DNA of 33,584 nucleotides, from contig JAFSBM010000180.1 in assembly GCA_017437285.1 (NCBI GenBank), positions 1-33,584 of the forward strand. The letters are read 5' to 3'. Positions 8,368-16,863 of the stretch are shown here, in pieces (position 1 is the stretch's first letter; each line of letters begins with the position of its first letter). This DNA is from Ruminococcus sp. Its GTDB lineage: Bacteria; Bacillota; Clostridia; Oscillospirales; Ruminococcaceae. Under the pieces are notes generated by a model. That model searched no databases. It saw only the letters and a program-made list of their open reading frames with translations, and had not been told where the DNA came from. Position numbers and translations under genes: made by a program.

Positions 8368-10896
8368 TTACGCCGTTACAATTGAATTATCCTTATGGAG
8401 ATTGAGCTTTTCAACAGCCTGTTCACGCATTTTGTATTTGAGAATTTTACCTGCGGCATTCATTGGGAATCCGTCAACAAAATCAACGTATTTCGGACAC
8501 TTATGCTTTGCCATACGGTCAAGGCAGAACTGCTTGATTTCGTCCTCTGTAGCAGTTACGCCCTCCTGAAGAATGATACAAGCCATAATTTCCTCGCCGT
8601 AGTCAGCACTTGGAACACCAATAACCTGAACGTCCTTAACCTTTGGGTTTGTATAGAGGAAATCCTCGATTTCCTTGGGGTAAATATTTTCACCGCCACG
8701 GATAATCATATCCTTAATTCTACCTGTAATCTTGTAGTATCCGTCAACTGAACGACGTCTTGCAAGGTCGCCTGTGTGGAGCCAGCCGTCGGAGTCGATA
8801 GCAGCGGCAGTAGCCTCGGGCATCTTGTAGTAGCCCTTCATAATATTGTATCCACGGGCAACAAACTCACCGTCTGTATCGTCAGGGAGTTCCTCGTTTG
8901 TTTCGGGGTCAACGATTTTACATTCAACACCGAAAATTGCACCGCCAACTGTATTTACACGCTGTTCAATTGAATCTGTAGTCTTACTCATTGTGCAGGC
9001 AGGTGAAGCCTCTGTCTGTCCGTATGTGATACAGATTTCAGACATATTCATTTTTTCAAGAACTTCTTCCATTGTCTTGATTGGACAAGGAGAACCGGCC
9101 ATAATACCTGTACGCATATAGGAGAAATCAGTCTTATCAAAGTCCTCGTGTCCCAGCATAGCGATAAACATTGTGGGAACGCCGTGGAAGCAGGTGATTT
9201 TCTCCTTATTGATGCAGGCAAGTCCCTTTCTTGGTGAAAATCTTGTAATAGGTGACATTGTAGTACCGTGAGTCATTGATGCTGTCATAGCAAGAACCAT
9301 TCCGAAACAATGGAACATAGGCACCTGAATCATCATACGGTCAGCTGTGGAAAGGTCCATACAGTCACCGATTGCCTTACCATTATTTACAACATTGTAA
9401 TGTGTAAGCATTACACCCTTGGGGAAACCTGTTGTACCTGATGTATACTGCATATTGCAGACATCGTGAACGCTGATTGTCTTTCTTACGCTTTCCATTT
9501 CTCTGTAGGAAACATTCTTTGAAAGTGCAGCAGCTTCTTCCCAGGTGTAGCAGCCCTTGTTTGCGGAATCAACTGTGATAACATTTTTCAGCATAGGAAG
9601 TCTTGCGGATTCAAGCTTACCTGCCTCACAGGTTTCAAGTTCAGGGCAAAGCTCCTTGATAATGTTCACATAGCTTATATCCCTGATACCGTCAACCATA
9701 ACAAGAGTATTTGTATCGGACTGACGGAGGAGATATTCAGCTTCGTGGATTTTGTACTCTGTATTTACAGTAACGAGAACCGCACCGATTTTAGTTGTTG
9801 CCCAGAAAGTAATGTACCACTGAGGAACATTTGTAGCCCATATTGCAACGTGGTCGCCCTTTTTAACGCCCATAGCAAGCAATGCTCTTGCAAATGTATC
9901 AACATCATCACGGAACTCGGAATATGTACGTGTATAGTCAAGCTCTGTATATCTGAAAGCATACTGATTTGGGAAATCCTCACACATACGGTCAAGGACA
10001 TCGGGGAAAGTATAGTTTATGATTTTCTCCTTAGGCCATGGATAGTAACCTGTTCCCTTATTGCTTTTCTGGAGAGCGTGCTTGTGCTTTTTCTTGTAAG
10101 GCTCCATATACTGAGCGTACTGGGGAATTACAATACCGCCGTCGCTGAGGTAAGATGCCCAGCGCTTAACCCATTCAAGGGAAACGTAACCGTCATAATT
10201 GATAGATGCAAGAGCAGACATCATTTCCTTTACAGGCATATCACCGCTGCCCATAAGGCGGTATTCAACAGTTCCGTCAGCTTTCATAACGCTGTCCTTG
10301 ATGTGAGTATACTTAATATACTGACCGAGATTTGCAACTGTTGTTTCGGGGGATTCGCTGAAATAGCGGTAGGGGTGGTGCATATCCCAGAGTGCGGCAA
10401 TCTTACGGCTTGCAACCTTGTCAAGAACAGCTGCAAGTCTTGCAGAATCGGCATAAACGCCGTTTGTTTCAACAAGAAGTGTAACATTGTATTCCTCTGC
10501 AATTGGGATAAGCTTCTTTAAGCAGTCAATGATGTAATCGTCATCAACTTCATCAACGGGAGCAGGTTCAAGGTCAGCAAGAATTCTGATATATGATGTG
10601 CCAAGCTTTGAAGCAAGCTGAGCATAAGCCTTGATTTCAGCTTCTGCTTCATCATATTTATCCTTGAATTTAAGGCAGGCACCTGATGAAAGACAAGCAA
10701 TTTCAAGACCGAGGGAATTTAGTTTCTCAACTGTTTTAGGCAGCTGACTATCAGTAAAAGGCTGTGCCTTAACGGAAAAAATCTCATTGCCCAGTCCTCT
10801 TACTTCAATACCATTGAAACCGAGGTCCTTGGCAGCACCGTAAATTTCCTGCCATGACCAGTTCGGACAAGCAAGAGTTGAAAAACTAATCTTCAT
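8368..10896 (-). CDS. Fusion: sugar-phosphate isomerase/epimerase barrel + acyl-CoA synthetase (AMP-binding)
   Basis: 842 residues in one uninterrupted frame. Residues 1-270 read as an AP-endonuclease-2/xylose-isomerase-like TIM barrel; the expected metal ligands are in place (E143 in LVETNG, D171 in WDMHHP, H198 in YTHIKD, E241 in SLEW). Residues 295-842 are an ANL-superfamily adenylating enzyme like medium-chain acyl-CoA synthetases: YTSGTTGFPKG at 484-494, YGQTEAS, GWLHTGDLA, the GRIKDMIIRGGENIYP hinge and the C-terminal Lys of AAGKILK. It probably activates an organic acid to its CoA thioester; the substrate of the barrel is unknown. The ATG has AAGGA upstream and its own promoter. Both parts look catalytically complete, so the fusion seems functional rather than an assembly accident. 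Confidence 0.88.
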   Translation of the reverse strand: MKISFSTLACPNWSWQEIYGAAKDLGFNGIEVRGLGNEIFSVKAQPFTDSQLPKTVEKLNSLGLEIACLSSGACLKFKDKYDEAEAEIKAYAQLASKLGTSYIRILADLEPAPVDEVDDDYIIDCLKKLIPIAEEYNVTLLVETNGVYADSARLAAVLDKVASRKIAALWDMHHPYRYFSESPETTVANLGQYIKYTHIKDSVMKADGTVEYRLMGSGDMPVKEMMSALASINYDGYVSLEWVKRWASYLSDGGIVIPQYAQYMEPYKKKHKHALQKSNKGTGYYPWPKEKIINYTFPDVLDRMCEDFPNQYAFRYTELDYTRTYSEFRDDVDTFARALLAMGVKKGDHVAIWATNVPQWYITFWATTKIGAVLVTVNTEYKIHEAEYLLRQSDTNTLVMVDGIRDISYVNIIKELCPELETCEAGKLESARLPMLKNVITVDSANKGCYTWEEAAALSKNVSYREMESVRKTISVHDVCNMQYTSGTTGFPKGVMLTHYNVVNNGKAIGDCMDLSTADRMMIQVPMFHCFGMVLAMTASMTHGTTMSPITRFSPRKGLACINKEKITCFHGVPTMFIAMLGHEDFDKTDFSYMRTGIMAGSPCPIKTMEEVLEKMNMSEICITYGQTEASPACTMSKTTDSIEQRVNTVGGAIFGVECKIVDPETNEELPDDTDGEFVARGYNIMKGYYKMPEATAAAIDSDGWLHTGDLARRRSVDGYYKITGRIKDMIIRGGENIYPKEIEDFLYTNPKVKDVQVIGVPSADYGEEIMACIILQEGVTATEDEIKQFCLDRMAKHKCPKYVDFVDGFPMNAAGKILKYKMREQAVEKLNLHKDNSIVTA

Positions 10897-10953
10897 AAAT
10901 CTATCATTCCTTTTTTTAAATTTTACACTATATTATGATAAACAGATACATTA

Positions 10954-10982
10954 ATTATATCACATCCGAATTTATTTTGCAA
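10954..10982 (-). promoter_or_regulatory. Promoter of the isomerase-acyl-CoA synthetase gene
   Basis: Leftward TTGCAA (10977-10982), 17-base spacer, TATAAT (10954-10959), about 57 nt before the ATG. It is divergent from the promoter at 11031-11059. Confidence 0.6.
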
Positions 10983-11030
10983 TAGGCTGTGCGGAAATTT
11001 CACATTTTCAACATATTACGATGTTTCCAC

Positions 11031-11059
11031 TTGACAAAACAGATGTGAAAGTGTATAAT
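11031..11059 (+). promoter_or_regulatory. Consensus sigma-A promoter of the solute-binding lipoprotein gene
   Basis: TTGACA (11031-11036), 17-base spacer, TATAAT (11054-11059). Perfect match to consensus, 24 nt before the start codon with AGGAGCT between. Confidence 0.85.
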
Positions 11060-11083
11060 TAAACTATAGGAGCTGAAGATTTT

Positions 11084-12496
11084 ATGTTCATTCAAAAAAA
11101 TGATAAAAGTATAAAAGCTTTCCTTTTAGGAATTTGCACATTACTTATGTTTACTTCATGTAATAAAGTAGTGCCATCTGAAAACAGTTCGGATAAAGCA
11201 AAATCAGATAATATTTCATCAAAAGGAACAAATACCGATGATGTTGTCATAAACTTTGCTGTTCTGGGAAAAACCGATTATATAACAAATGCTGCAAAAA
11301 AATTTAACGAAGCGGATAACGGATACCGCATAGAACTTATAGACTATTCCAACGAGTCCGATGATTCTGCTTCTCGTGCATTGAAATTGCAGGATTTTCA
11401 AATTATGCAGGATATAATTAATACGGACGATATTGATATGGTCACAAGTTTATCCTTTTCAGAAGAAGCAAATTACAGAAGGCTTATTGAGAAAGGTGCA
11501 TTTACGGATTTATATGAATTTATGCAGAATGATACGGAGGTCAACACCACAACTCTGAATAATCATATCTTATCTGTAAATGAGATGAACGGATGCTTGT
11601 TTACAATACCTACCTATTATGTCGCTTATACAATGTTAGGCGATAGTGCTTATGTAGGCAATAAAATAAATTGGAGCTTTGATGAGCTGTTTTCACATTG
11701 GGAGAAAATGCCTGATAACGCTACAATTATGGGAGAACGCACAAAAGAGGCGGCATACAGAGCCTTTGTTGCACCAAATCTCAGTTCATTTGTAGATTTT
11801 GAAAGCGGTAATGTTAATTTTGATTCTGATGATTTCAGAAAAGCACTTGAATTCTGTAACAAATTTGAGTATGGAAATCAAGAGAAAACGGATATTGATT
11901 TTAATGCTCCAATGTTTTGCAACGAAGCTTCTATTTCATCATTTATGGGAATTTATCCATACAAGCTCGGAAGTAACAACCCCAATGCCACATTTGTCGG
12001 ATTTCCAAGTTCAAATGGCGAGGGCGCATATTTACGTTCTTTCAGCGATTGTTTTTCAATTTCGGCAAAATCCTCTGAGGAAAAACAACAGGGTGCATGG
12101 GAATTTATACGTTTATTCTTTATGACGGAGTGGCAGGAAGAACACGCATTATCAATTACTAACCGCACAAGCGGATATGCAACACAACAATGTTTCTGTA
12201 TTAATAATACAGCAAATGAAAATATCAAACGTAATACCGTTGATAAAAAGTATTCCCCTGCAACATTTGAAAGTAAGGGAGAAACTTTCACAACCGAATT
12301 CCCGTCATTGGAAGATTGCAATGCCCTTGAATCATATCTGAACAGTATTGACCGTTGGGAAGTCAGACTTGATGATTCTATTGTCGGTGTAATTGATGAG
12401 GAAGTTATGACATATTTTTCAGACGAAATTTCTATTGACGAATGTATAAATCGAATCCAGAATCGCACATCTATCTGGATAAGTGAAAAAAGTTAA
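11084..12496 (+). CDS. Extracellular solute-binding lipoprotein (sugar ABC-type), orphan
   Basis: 470 residues. Residues 1-25 form a lipoprotein signal peptide with lipobox FTSC and the lipid-modified Cys at 26, followed by a Ser/Lys/Asn-rich tether. The rest resembles family 1 solute-binding proteins: VVINFAVLGKTDYITNAAKKFNE near the start, then the mid-domain segment ending in a MTEWQEEHA region. It would sit on the outer face of the membrane and bind a sugar or oligosaccharide. No permease or ATPase gene is adjacent, so any transporter is encoded elsewhere, or the protein acts as a sensor partner. Divergence from annotated families is considerable, so the ligand is not assigned. The DUF1292 gene follows by 49 nt without a clear terminator. 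Confidence 0.75.
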   Translation: MFIQKNDKSIKAFLLGICTLLMFTSCNKVVPSENSSDKAKSDNISSKGTNTDDVVINFAVLGKTDYITNAAKKFNEADNGYRIELIDYSNESDDSASRALKLQDFQIMQDIINTDDIDMVTSLSFSEEANYRRLIEKGAFTDLYEFMQNDTEVNTTTLNNHILSVNEMNGCLFTIPTYYVAYTMLGDSAYVGNKINWSFDELFSHWEKMPDNATIMGERTKEAAYRAFVAPNLSSFVDFESGNVNFDSDDFRKALEFCNKFEYGNQEKTDIDFNAPMFCNEASISSFMGIYPYKLGSNNPNATFVGFPSSNGEGAYLRSFSDCFSISAKSSEEKQQGAWEFIRLFFMTEWQEEHALSITNRTSGYATQQCFCINNTANENIKRNTVDKKYSPATFESKGETFTTEFPSLEDCNALESYLNSIDRWEVRLDDSIVGVIDEEVMTYFSDEISIDECINRIQNRTSIWISEKS

Positions 12497-12545
12497 CGAA
12501 AAATGCTATTACGGGCATTATTGAAATATGAAAGGAGCTTTTTAA

Positions 12546-12857
12546 ATGAGCGAAATTATCAATGAAAATGCAAATCTTCCTGAGGAAGACGAGGCAAACG
12601 AAAACTATATAACTCTTACCGATGAAAACGGCGAGGAAGTTTCCTTTGAAGTACTGGACACTCTCGAATACAAAGAGCGTTGGTTTGCAGTTCTTCTCCC
12701 CTTTGACGAGGAAGATGAGGGCGTTGTAATTCTCGAACTCATACCCTCCGAAGACCCCGAATTTGACGAATTTGTAGCCGTTGAGGACGAGGCTTTGGTT
12801 ATGGAAGTATTTGAGGAATTCAAGAAAAACTATAAGGGCGAATACGAATTCGAATAA
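12546..12857 (+). CDS. DUF1292 family protein (YrzB-like)
   Basis: 103-residue, very acidic cytoplasmic protein. The core (ITLTDENGEEVSFEVLD, then YKERWFAVLLPFDE, EGVVILELIP and a terminal EEFKKNY) matches the DUF1292 pattern common in Firmicutes, whose function is unknown. In many genomes the family sits with ruvX/yqgF or near alaS; here it follows a lipoprotein gene, which is not the usual context. AAAGGAGC lies 9 bases before the ATG. A strong terminator follows at once. Confidence 0.85.
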   Translation: MSEIINENANLPEEDEANENYITLTDENGEEVSFEVLDTLEYKERWFAVLLPFDEEDEGVVILELIPSEDPEFDEFVAVEDEALVMEVFEEFKKNYKGEYEFE

Positions 12858-12864
12858 AAGTCAA

Positions 12865-12902
12865 CCGCACAAAGCATTTTCTGCTCTGTGCGGTATTTTT
12901 TG
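12865..12902 (+). terminator. Terminator after the DUF1292 gene (probably bidirectional)
   Basis: CCGCACA...TGTGCGG with an inner AGCA/TGCT extension, followed by TATTTTTTG. The convergent GH18 gene ends at 12906, so the same hairpin may serve both. Confidence 0.88.
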
Positions 12903-12905
12903 ATA

Positions 12906-14414
12906 TCACGCTATTAACTTTTCACGCATAAGACATAAATCGAATACATCAATTCTGCTGTCTTTGCATAAATCTCCTGCCTGCCAATCGGTCAGTTCGC
13001 CATTGCCTAAAAGCCACTTTTCAAGCATTACCGCATCGGCAATTGAAAATTCACCGTCTGCATTTACATCTCCCGTAACCGCAGCCGCAACCGAAAGCTT
13101 ATCCTTAATAAGTGCCAGCAGAGAATACTCCCCTGCCGCATCCTGTGAAAGCTCCCATATCATAATTCCGCCGTAATTCTCAGCTATATCGCACTTTTCA
13201 GCCATTGTAACCGCACCGTTATATGCCACATCGCCGTATAAATCCCTGTTGTAATTTTCCTTGTCAATTTCAATCAGTTCCGCAAAAGGCACATATGAAT
13301 TCCAGTCAAGCTTGCCGTCAGCGGTATAACCTCTGCCGTAAAACGGAACGCCAAGAACAAGCTTATCCTTTGGAACTTTTTTCTGCACATTGAAATATTT
13401 CAGACATTCATTTGTAAAATCCATATCGCAATGGGAACTTTCATCACCGTCATTGTCATATGCCATAACATTGAGAAAATCGAACAATTCAAAAGTATCG
13501 GGAGAAACCTTTACAGCTACCCATTGAGCCGTTGCCGTTGACATTTCATATCCCCGTTCATCGCAGAGAACACGGAGTGACGATACCCAGTCGGCATAGT
13601 AATTCCACACCTCATTTGATGAACCCAATTCAATATCAAGGTCAATTCCGTCAAGGTCGAATTTTTCGCAGTATGCCATAATTTTCTCGTTGAAATCTGC
13701 CATTTCCTCAGGGGTATCAAGAAGCGGCAAATAACCGTCGCAGCCGCCTCCGCCGCCAAGTGCCGCAAAAACTTTCACATCATTGGAATGAGCCTTATTA
13801 ACGATATTTTTCATCTCAATATCAGGTATGTAGCAGGATAAATTGCCGCTGGTGTCGGGATTTACAAAGGCAATATTCAGATGAGTCAATGCTCCGAAAT
13901 CAAGCTTGCCGTATGCTGTATACTCCCAATCGGGAAGATAACCCACAACCCTTGTAATATGCTCCCTGCCGCTGTCCTCGGGATTTTCAGGAATTTCTCC
14001 CATAATCATATCAATGGAATAGACAGTCACAGGGGAATTTCCAGCCATAATTGAAATATAGTCAAGGAGGGAATAATCCTCACCAAAAGCGTCTGTCATT
14101 GCTTCATAGGAATAATAATATGTATCGCTGCCTGCACCGTCGGGCAGCAGGCTTGCCCATTCTTCGCCGCCGCTATTGGAGCTTAGCACGAAATACGGCG
14201 GGTCATCACAATCGCATTTCACCGCAATTGTATTGCCCTCGGCATAAATACTCGTATCGGGAACAGGAATTGTCAAAGGGCAGGTCCATGCCTCCGCCGA
14301 TGCCTCTCCCTCGTAAAGATGAACCATATTTCCGCCCTCAGCATTGGCAGAAAAAGTCTGCGGAATAAGCATCACAGCGGAAACAATCACGGATAAAATT
14401 CTCGTTATTTTCAT
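12906..14414 (-). CDS. Secreted GH18 family glycosidase with C-terminal dockerin
   Basis: 502 residues. Signal peptide 1-25 (MKITRILSVIVSAVML, ending FSANA). Residues 30-140 form a beta-rich, possibly carbohydrate-binding region. Residues 150-440 are a GH18 barrel with the catalytic DxxDxDxE motif as DGIDLDIE, acid/base Glu262, and a Gly-rich strand at 219-224 replacing the usual SxGG. Residues 446-502 are a dockerin with Ca-binding loops DVNADGEFSIAD and DLCKDSRIDVFD. It should cleave chitin-type or N-glycan-type GlcNAc links and dock on a cell-bound scaffold. The start was set at 14414, not the in-frame ATG at 14444, because AAAGGAG precedes it. It has its own consensus promoter. Confidence 0.9.
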   Translation of the reverse strand: MKITRILSVIVSAVMLIPQTFSANAEGGNMVHLYEGEASAEAWTCPLTIPVPDTSIYAEGNTIAVKCDCDDPPYFVLSSNSGGEEWASLLPDGAGSDTYYYSYEAMTDAFGEDYSLLDYISIMAGNSPVTVYSIDMIMGEIPENPEDSGREHITRVVGYLPDWEYTAYGKLDFGALTHLNIAFVNPDTSGNLSCYIPDIEMKNIVNKAHSNDVKVFAALGGGGGCDGYLPLLDTPEEMADFNEKIMAYCEKFDLDGIDLDIELGSSNEVWNYYADWVSSLRVLCDERGYEMSTATAQWVAVKVSPDTFELFDFLNVMAYDNDGDESSHCDMDFTNECLKYFNVQKKVPKDKLVLGVPFYGRGYTADGKLDWNSYVPFAELIEIDKENYNRDLYGDVAYNGAVTMAEKCDIAENYGGIMIWELSQDAAGEYSLLALIKDKLSVAAAVTGDVNADGEFSIADAVMLEKWLLGNGELTDWQAGDLCKDSRIDVFDLCLMREKLIA

Positions 14415-14443
14415 ATAATCAGCTCCTTTAGCTTTATACCCCA

Positions 14444-14472
14444 ATTATATCTCATAAATTCGGCTATGTCAA
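14444..14472 (-). promoter_or_regulatory. Consensus promoter of the GH18-dockerin gene
   Basis: Leftward TTGACA (14467-14472), 17-base spacer, TATAAT (14444-14449), 29 nt before the start codon. This places the +1 close to the ribosome site, and excludes the upstream ATG at 14444 as a translated start. Confidence 0.85.
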
Positions 14473-14494
14473 GGGTTAAAATTAGTTATATAAA

Positions 14495-14523
14495 GTGCAT
14501 CTCTAAAGGGCATCTCTAAAAGT
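14495..14523 (+). repeat. Two tandem family A element tips (remnant)
   Basis: GTGCATCTCTAAA (14495-14507) is followed directly by GGGCATCTCTAAAA (14508-14521). Both match the terminal 13-14 bp of the family A elements, in the same orientation, without any interior. They lie between the divergent promoters of the GH18 and CPBP genes. Confidence 0.6.
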
Positions 14524-14531
14524 ATTTTCAC

Positions 14532-14560
14532 TTGACAAAATTTAAAATATACTATATAAT
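14532..14560 (+). promoter_or_regulatory. Consensus promoter of the CPBP protease gene
   Basis: TTGACA (14532-14537), 17-base spacer, TATAAT (14555-14560), 29 nt before the chosen ATG. It starts 8 bases after the element tips. Confidence 0.85.
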
Positions 14561-14589
14561 AATTGTATAAAACTTCAACGGAGGTAATT

Positions 14590-15537
14590 ATGATAAAATT
14601 AAACTGCGGAATGTTTGAGGAGTCGAAAAAATCAACGGCTTCAAAAAATATTTTAATCACCATTATAATATTCTTTTTTATGTTATTATTAATTCAGCTG
14701 GCGGAGTCCCTTATCCCCACGATTATGTCATATCCCGAAATGCAGAAAACTATTATGTCCGAGGGAAATGTGGATATAAACCGTGCTATGGAAATATCCA
14801 CAGAAATTATGATGAAGCCGAAATATTTTATTCCCACCCTTATCTGTACAGTTTTCGGAACTCTCATAAGTATGATTTACTGCCGATTTGTTGAGGCACG
14901 TCATCTCACTTCAATGGGTGTGCGAAAGAAAAAGGCAGGTATCCACTATCTCCAAGGACTTCTTGTGGGATTTGCAATGATTTCCCTTGCGGCACTTACA
15001 TCAACTCTTTTCGGAGCAACGGAAATGAGCCTTTGCAAATCACCGAATATAGCGATTATCGCCCTTATGGCTGTAGGATTTCTGATACAGGGTATGAGTG
15101 AGGAATTTATTTTCCGTGGCTATCTCATGAACAGTATCGGCGGAAAAAATAATCCATGGCTTGCGTTAATTGTAAGCTCGGCGGCATTTTCCCTTGCACA
15201 TTTGCTCAATCCCGGATTTAACCTTTTCGTATTTTTCAATCTCACGCTTTTCGGAGTATTTGCAGGACTTTATATGATTGCATTTGACGATATATGGGGA
15301 GCATCGGCAATTCACTCAATATGGAATTTTACACAGGGCTGTTTCTACGGCATTAGCGTCAGCGGAACAGGCGATACAGAGTCAATATTCCGCACAGTTC
15401 AGGTATCGCAAAACAGCTTCCTCACAGGCGGCAACTTCGGAGTTGAGGGCAGTATATTTACAACAATTACCCTCATTATCGCCTGCATTCCCGTTATAAT
15501 TAAGATTAAGAAAAACAATGAAAATACAACAGCTTAA
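14590..15537 (+). CDS. CPBP family intramembrane metalloprotease (Abi-like)
   Basis: 315 residues with about seven or eight hydrophobic segments (first at 20-37, then 80-97, 120-140, 153-168, 190-205, 210-232, 290-305). The family's active-site motifs are intact: EEFIFRG (E171, E172, R176), H204 in FSLAHLL, and H242/N246 in AIHSIWN. Such proteases process prenylated or peptide substrates; in Firmicutes many are linked to bacteriocin immunity, but nothing nearby supports that here. GGAGG sits 5 bases before the ATG at 14590, so I prefer it to the upstream in-frame ATG at 14563, which lies at about the transcription start. It is transcribed alone. Confidence 0.88.
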   Translation: MIKLNCGMFEESKKSTASKNILITIIIFFFMLLLIQLAESLIPTIMSYPEMQKTIMSEGNVDINRAMEISTEIMMKPKYFIPTLICTVFGTLISMIYCRFVEARHLTSMGVRKKKAGIHYLQGLLVGFAMISLAALTSTLFGATEMSLCKSPNIAIIALMAVGFLIQGMSEEFIFRGYLMNSIGGKNNPWLALIVSSAAFSLAHLLNPGFNLFVFFNLTLFGVFAGLYMIAFDDIWGASAIHSIWNFTQGCFYGISVSGTGDTESIFRTVQVSQNSFLTGGNFGVEGSIFTTITLIIACIPVIIKIKKNNENTTA

Positions 15538-15543
15538 TAAAAA

Positions 15544-15581
15544 ACCTGTCAGAGCAGTTCCGCTTTGACAGGTATTTTTTT
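15544..15581 (+). terminator. Terminator after the CPBP gene (bidirectional)
   Basis: ACCTGTCA...TGACAGGT with an inner AGC/GCT extension, followed by ATTTTTTTA. The convergent CNNM gene stops at 15580, so the T-tract abuts its stop codon. Confidence 0.9.
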
Positions 15582-16830
15582 ATTCATCATTTTTTGGCTC
15601 GTTTATAACTTCAATTATAAGTTTATCAACCTTAATTTCATCAGCGGCAACGGCTGAAATTGAAAATCTTCCCGTTTCAACCTTTTCGCCCTTTTCGGGG
15701 ATATGCCCCATAATATCAGTTACCCAGCCGCCGACTGTAGTATATTCCGTATCGAATTCATCTTCGGGAATTCCCAGTAATTCGGCAAATTCATAAATAT
15801 TTGTATCACCGAGAACCTCGTATCTCTTATCACCAAGTTCACGGATATTTGTTACGATTTCATCTTCCTCGTCGTAGATTTCGCCTACAAGTTCCTCAAT
15901 AATATCTTCAAGAGTTACAATACCCTTTGTACCGCCGTATTGGTCGGTAACAACTGCAAGATGCACTTTCGCTTTCTGCATAAAACGCATTGCTTCGCTT
16001 ATGAGATTTGTATCGGCTATGTGAGGAACTTCCTGAATAATTTCGCTTATATCGCTTTTCCCCTCTCCAAGCATTTTGAAAAAGGTCTTATTTGTGATAA
16101 TTCCGAGGATATTATCAAGGCTCTTTTCATAAATTGGCAGTCTTGAATACATTTCTGTATTGAAAATCTCCTTGATTTCCTCAACAGACTGGCAGATTTC
16201 AGCACCTACTACCTTAACTCTTGGGATAAGTATTTCATTTACTGTTATATCGTCAAAATCAAGGGCATTTTTCATCAGTTCGCTTTCCTGCTCCTCGATA
16301 ACGCCCTCCTCCTCAATTTCGTCAATCATATACTTCAGCTCATCCTCTGTAACCGTAGGTGATTCGTCGCCCTTGAACATAGAGGACATTTTGTTGAGTG
16401 CCAGCACAAATGGCTTGAAAATAAATACAAGAAATGAAAGCGGAGCTGCAAACATAAGTGCAATTTTCTCAGCATTTTTCTTAGCGTAGGATTTTGGCAG
16501 AACCTCACAGAATATAAGTACAAGAACAGTTATGACAACTGTTGAAATTGCCGCACCGCTGTCACCGAAGAAATCGCAGAAAATAACAGTTGCAACTGAT
16601 GAAGTACCGATGTTTACGATATTGTTGCCGATAAGCACCGCCGTGAGAACGTCATCAAAGCGATTAGCAAGTTTCAATGCCTTGGCTGCTTTTTTATTTC
16701 CCTGTGATGCGTAGTTCTTCAATCTCAGCTTGTTTACCGTTGAATACGCTGTTTCCGTTCCTGAAAAAAGGGCGGAAAACACCATCATTGCCACCACAAG
16801 TATAATTTTCGGTATAAGTGAACTGTCCAT
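15580..16830 (-). CDS. CNNM / HlyC-CorC family membrane protein
   Basis: 416 residues. An N-terminal DUF21/CNNM membrane domain (1 to ~150, starting IILVVAMMVFSALFSGTETA) with the conserved FSGTETA and the CEVLPKSYAKKNAE stretch; a CBS pair (~200-320, including IPRVKVVG and QYGGTKGIVTLEDIIEELVGEI); and a C-terminal CorC_HlyC domain (~335-410, including TVGGWV). Members export Mg2+ or Co2+ or otherwise affect divalent-cation balance; the older name hemolysin is misleading. AGGAGA lies about 14 bases before the ATG. The gene has a long leader carrying a 5'-terminal hairpin and a mobile-type element. It is convergent with the CPBP gene. Confidence 0.9.
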   Translation of the reverse strand: MDSSLIPKIILVVAMMVFSALFSGTETAYSTVNKLRLKNYASQGNKKAAKALKLANRFDDVLTAVLIGNNIVNIGTSSVATVIFCDFFGDSGAAISTVVITVLVLIFCEVLPKSYAKKNAEKIALMFAAPLSFLVFIFKPFVLALNKMSSMFKGDESPTVTEDELKYMIDEIEEEGVIEEQESELMKNALDFDDITVNEILIPRVKVVGAEICQSVEEIKEIFNTEMYSRLPIYEKSLDNILGIITNKTFFKMLGEGKSDISEIIQEVPHIADTNLISEAMRFMQKAKVHLAVVTDQYGGTKGIVTLEDIIEELVGEIYDEEDEIVTNIRELGDKRYEVLGDTNIYEFAELLGIPEDEFDTEYTTVGGWVTDIMGHIPEKGEKVETGRFSISAVAADEIKVDKLIIEVINEPKNDE

Positions 16831-16863
16831 AAAAATTAATCTATCTCCTATTTAAAAATGTAA

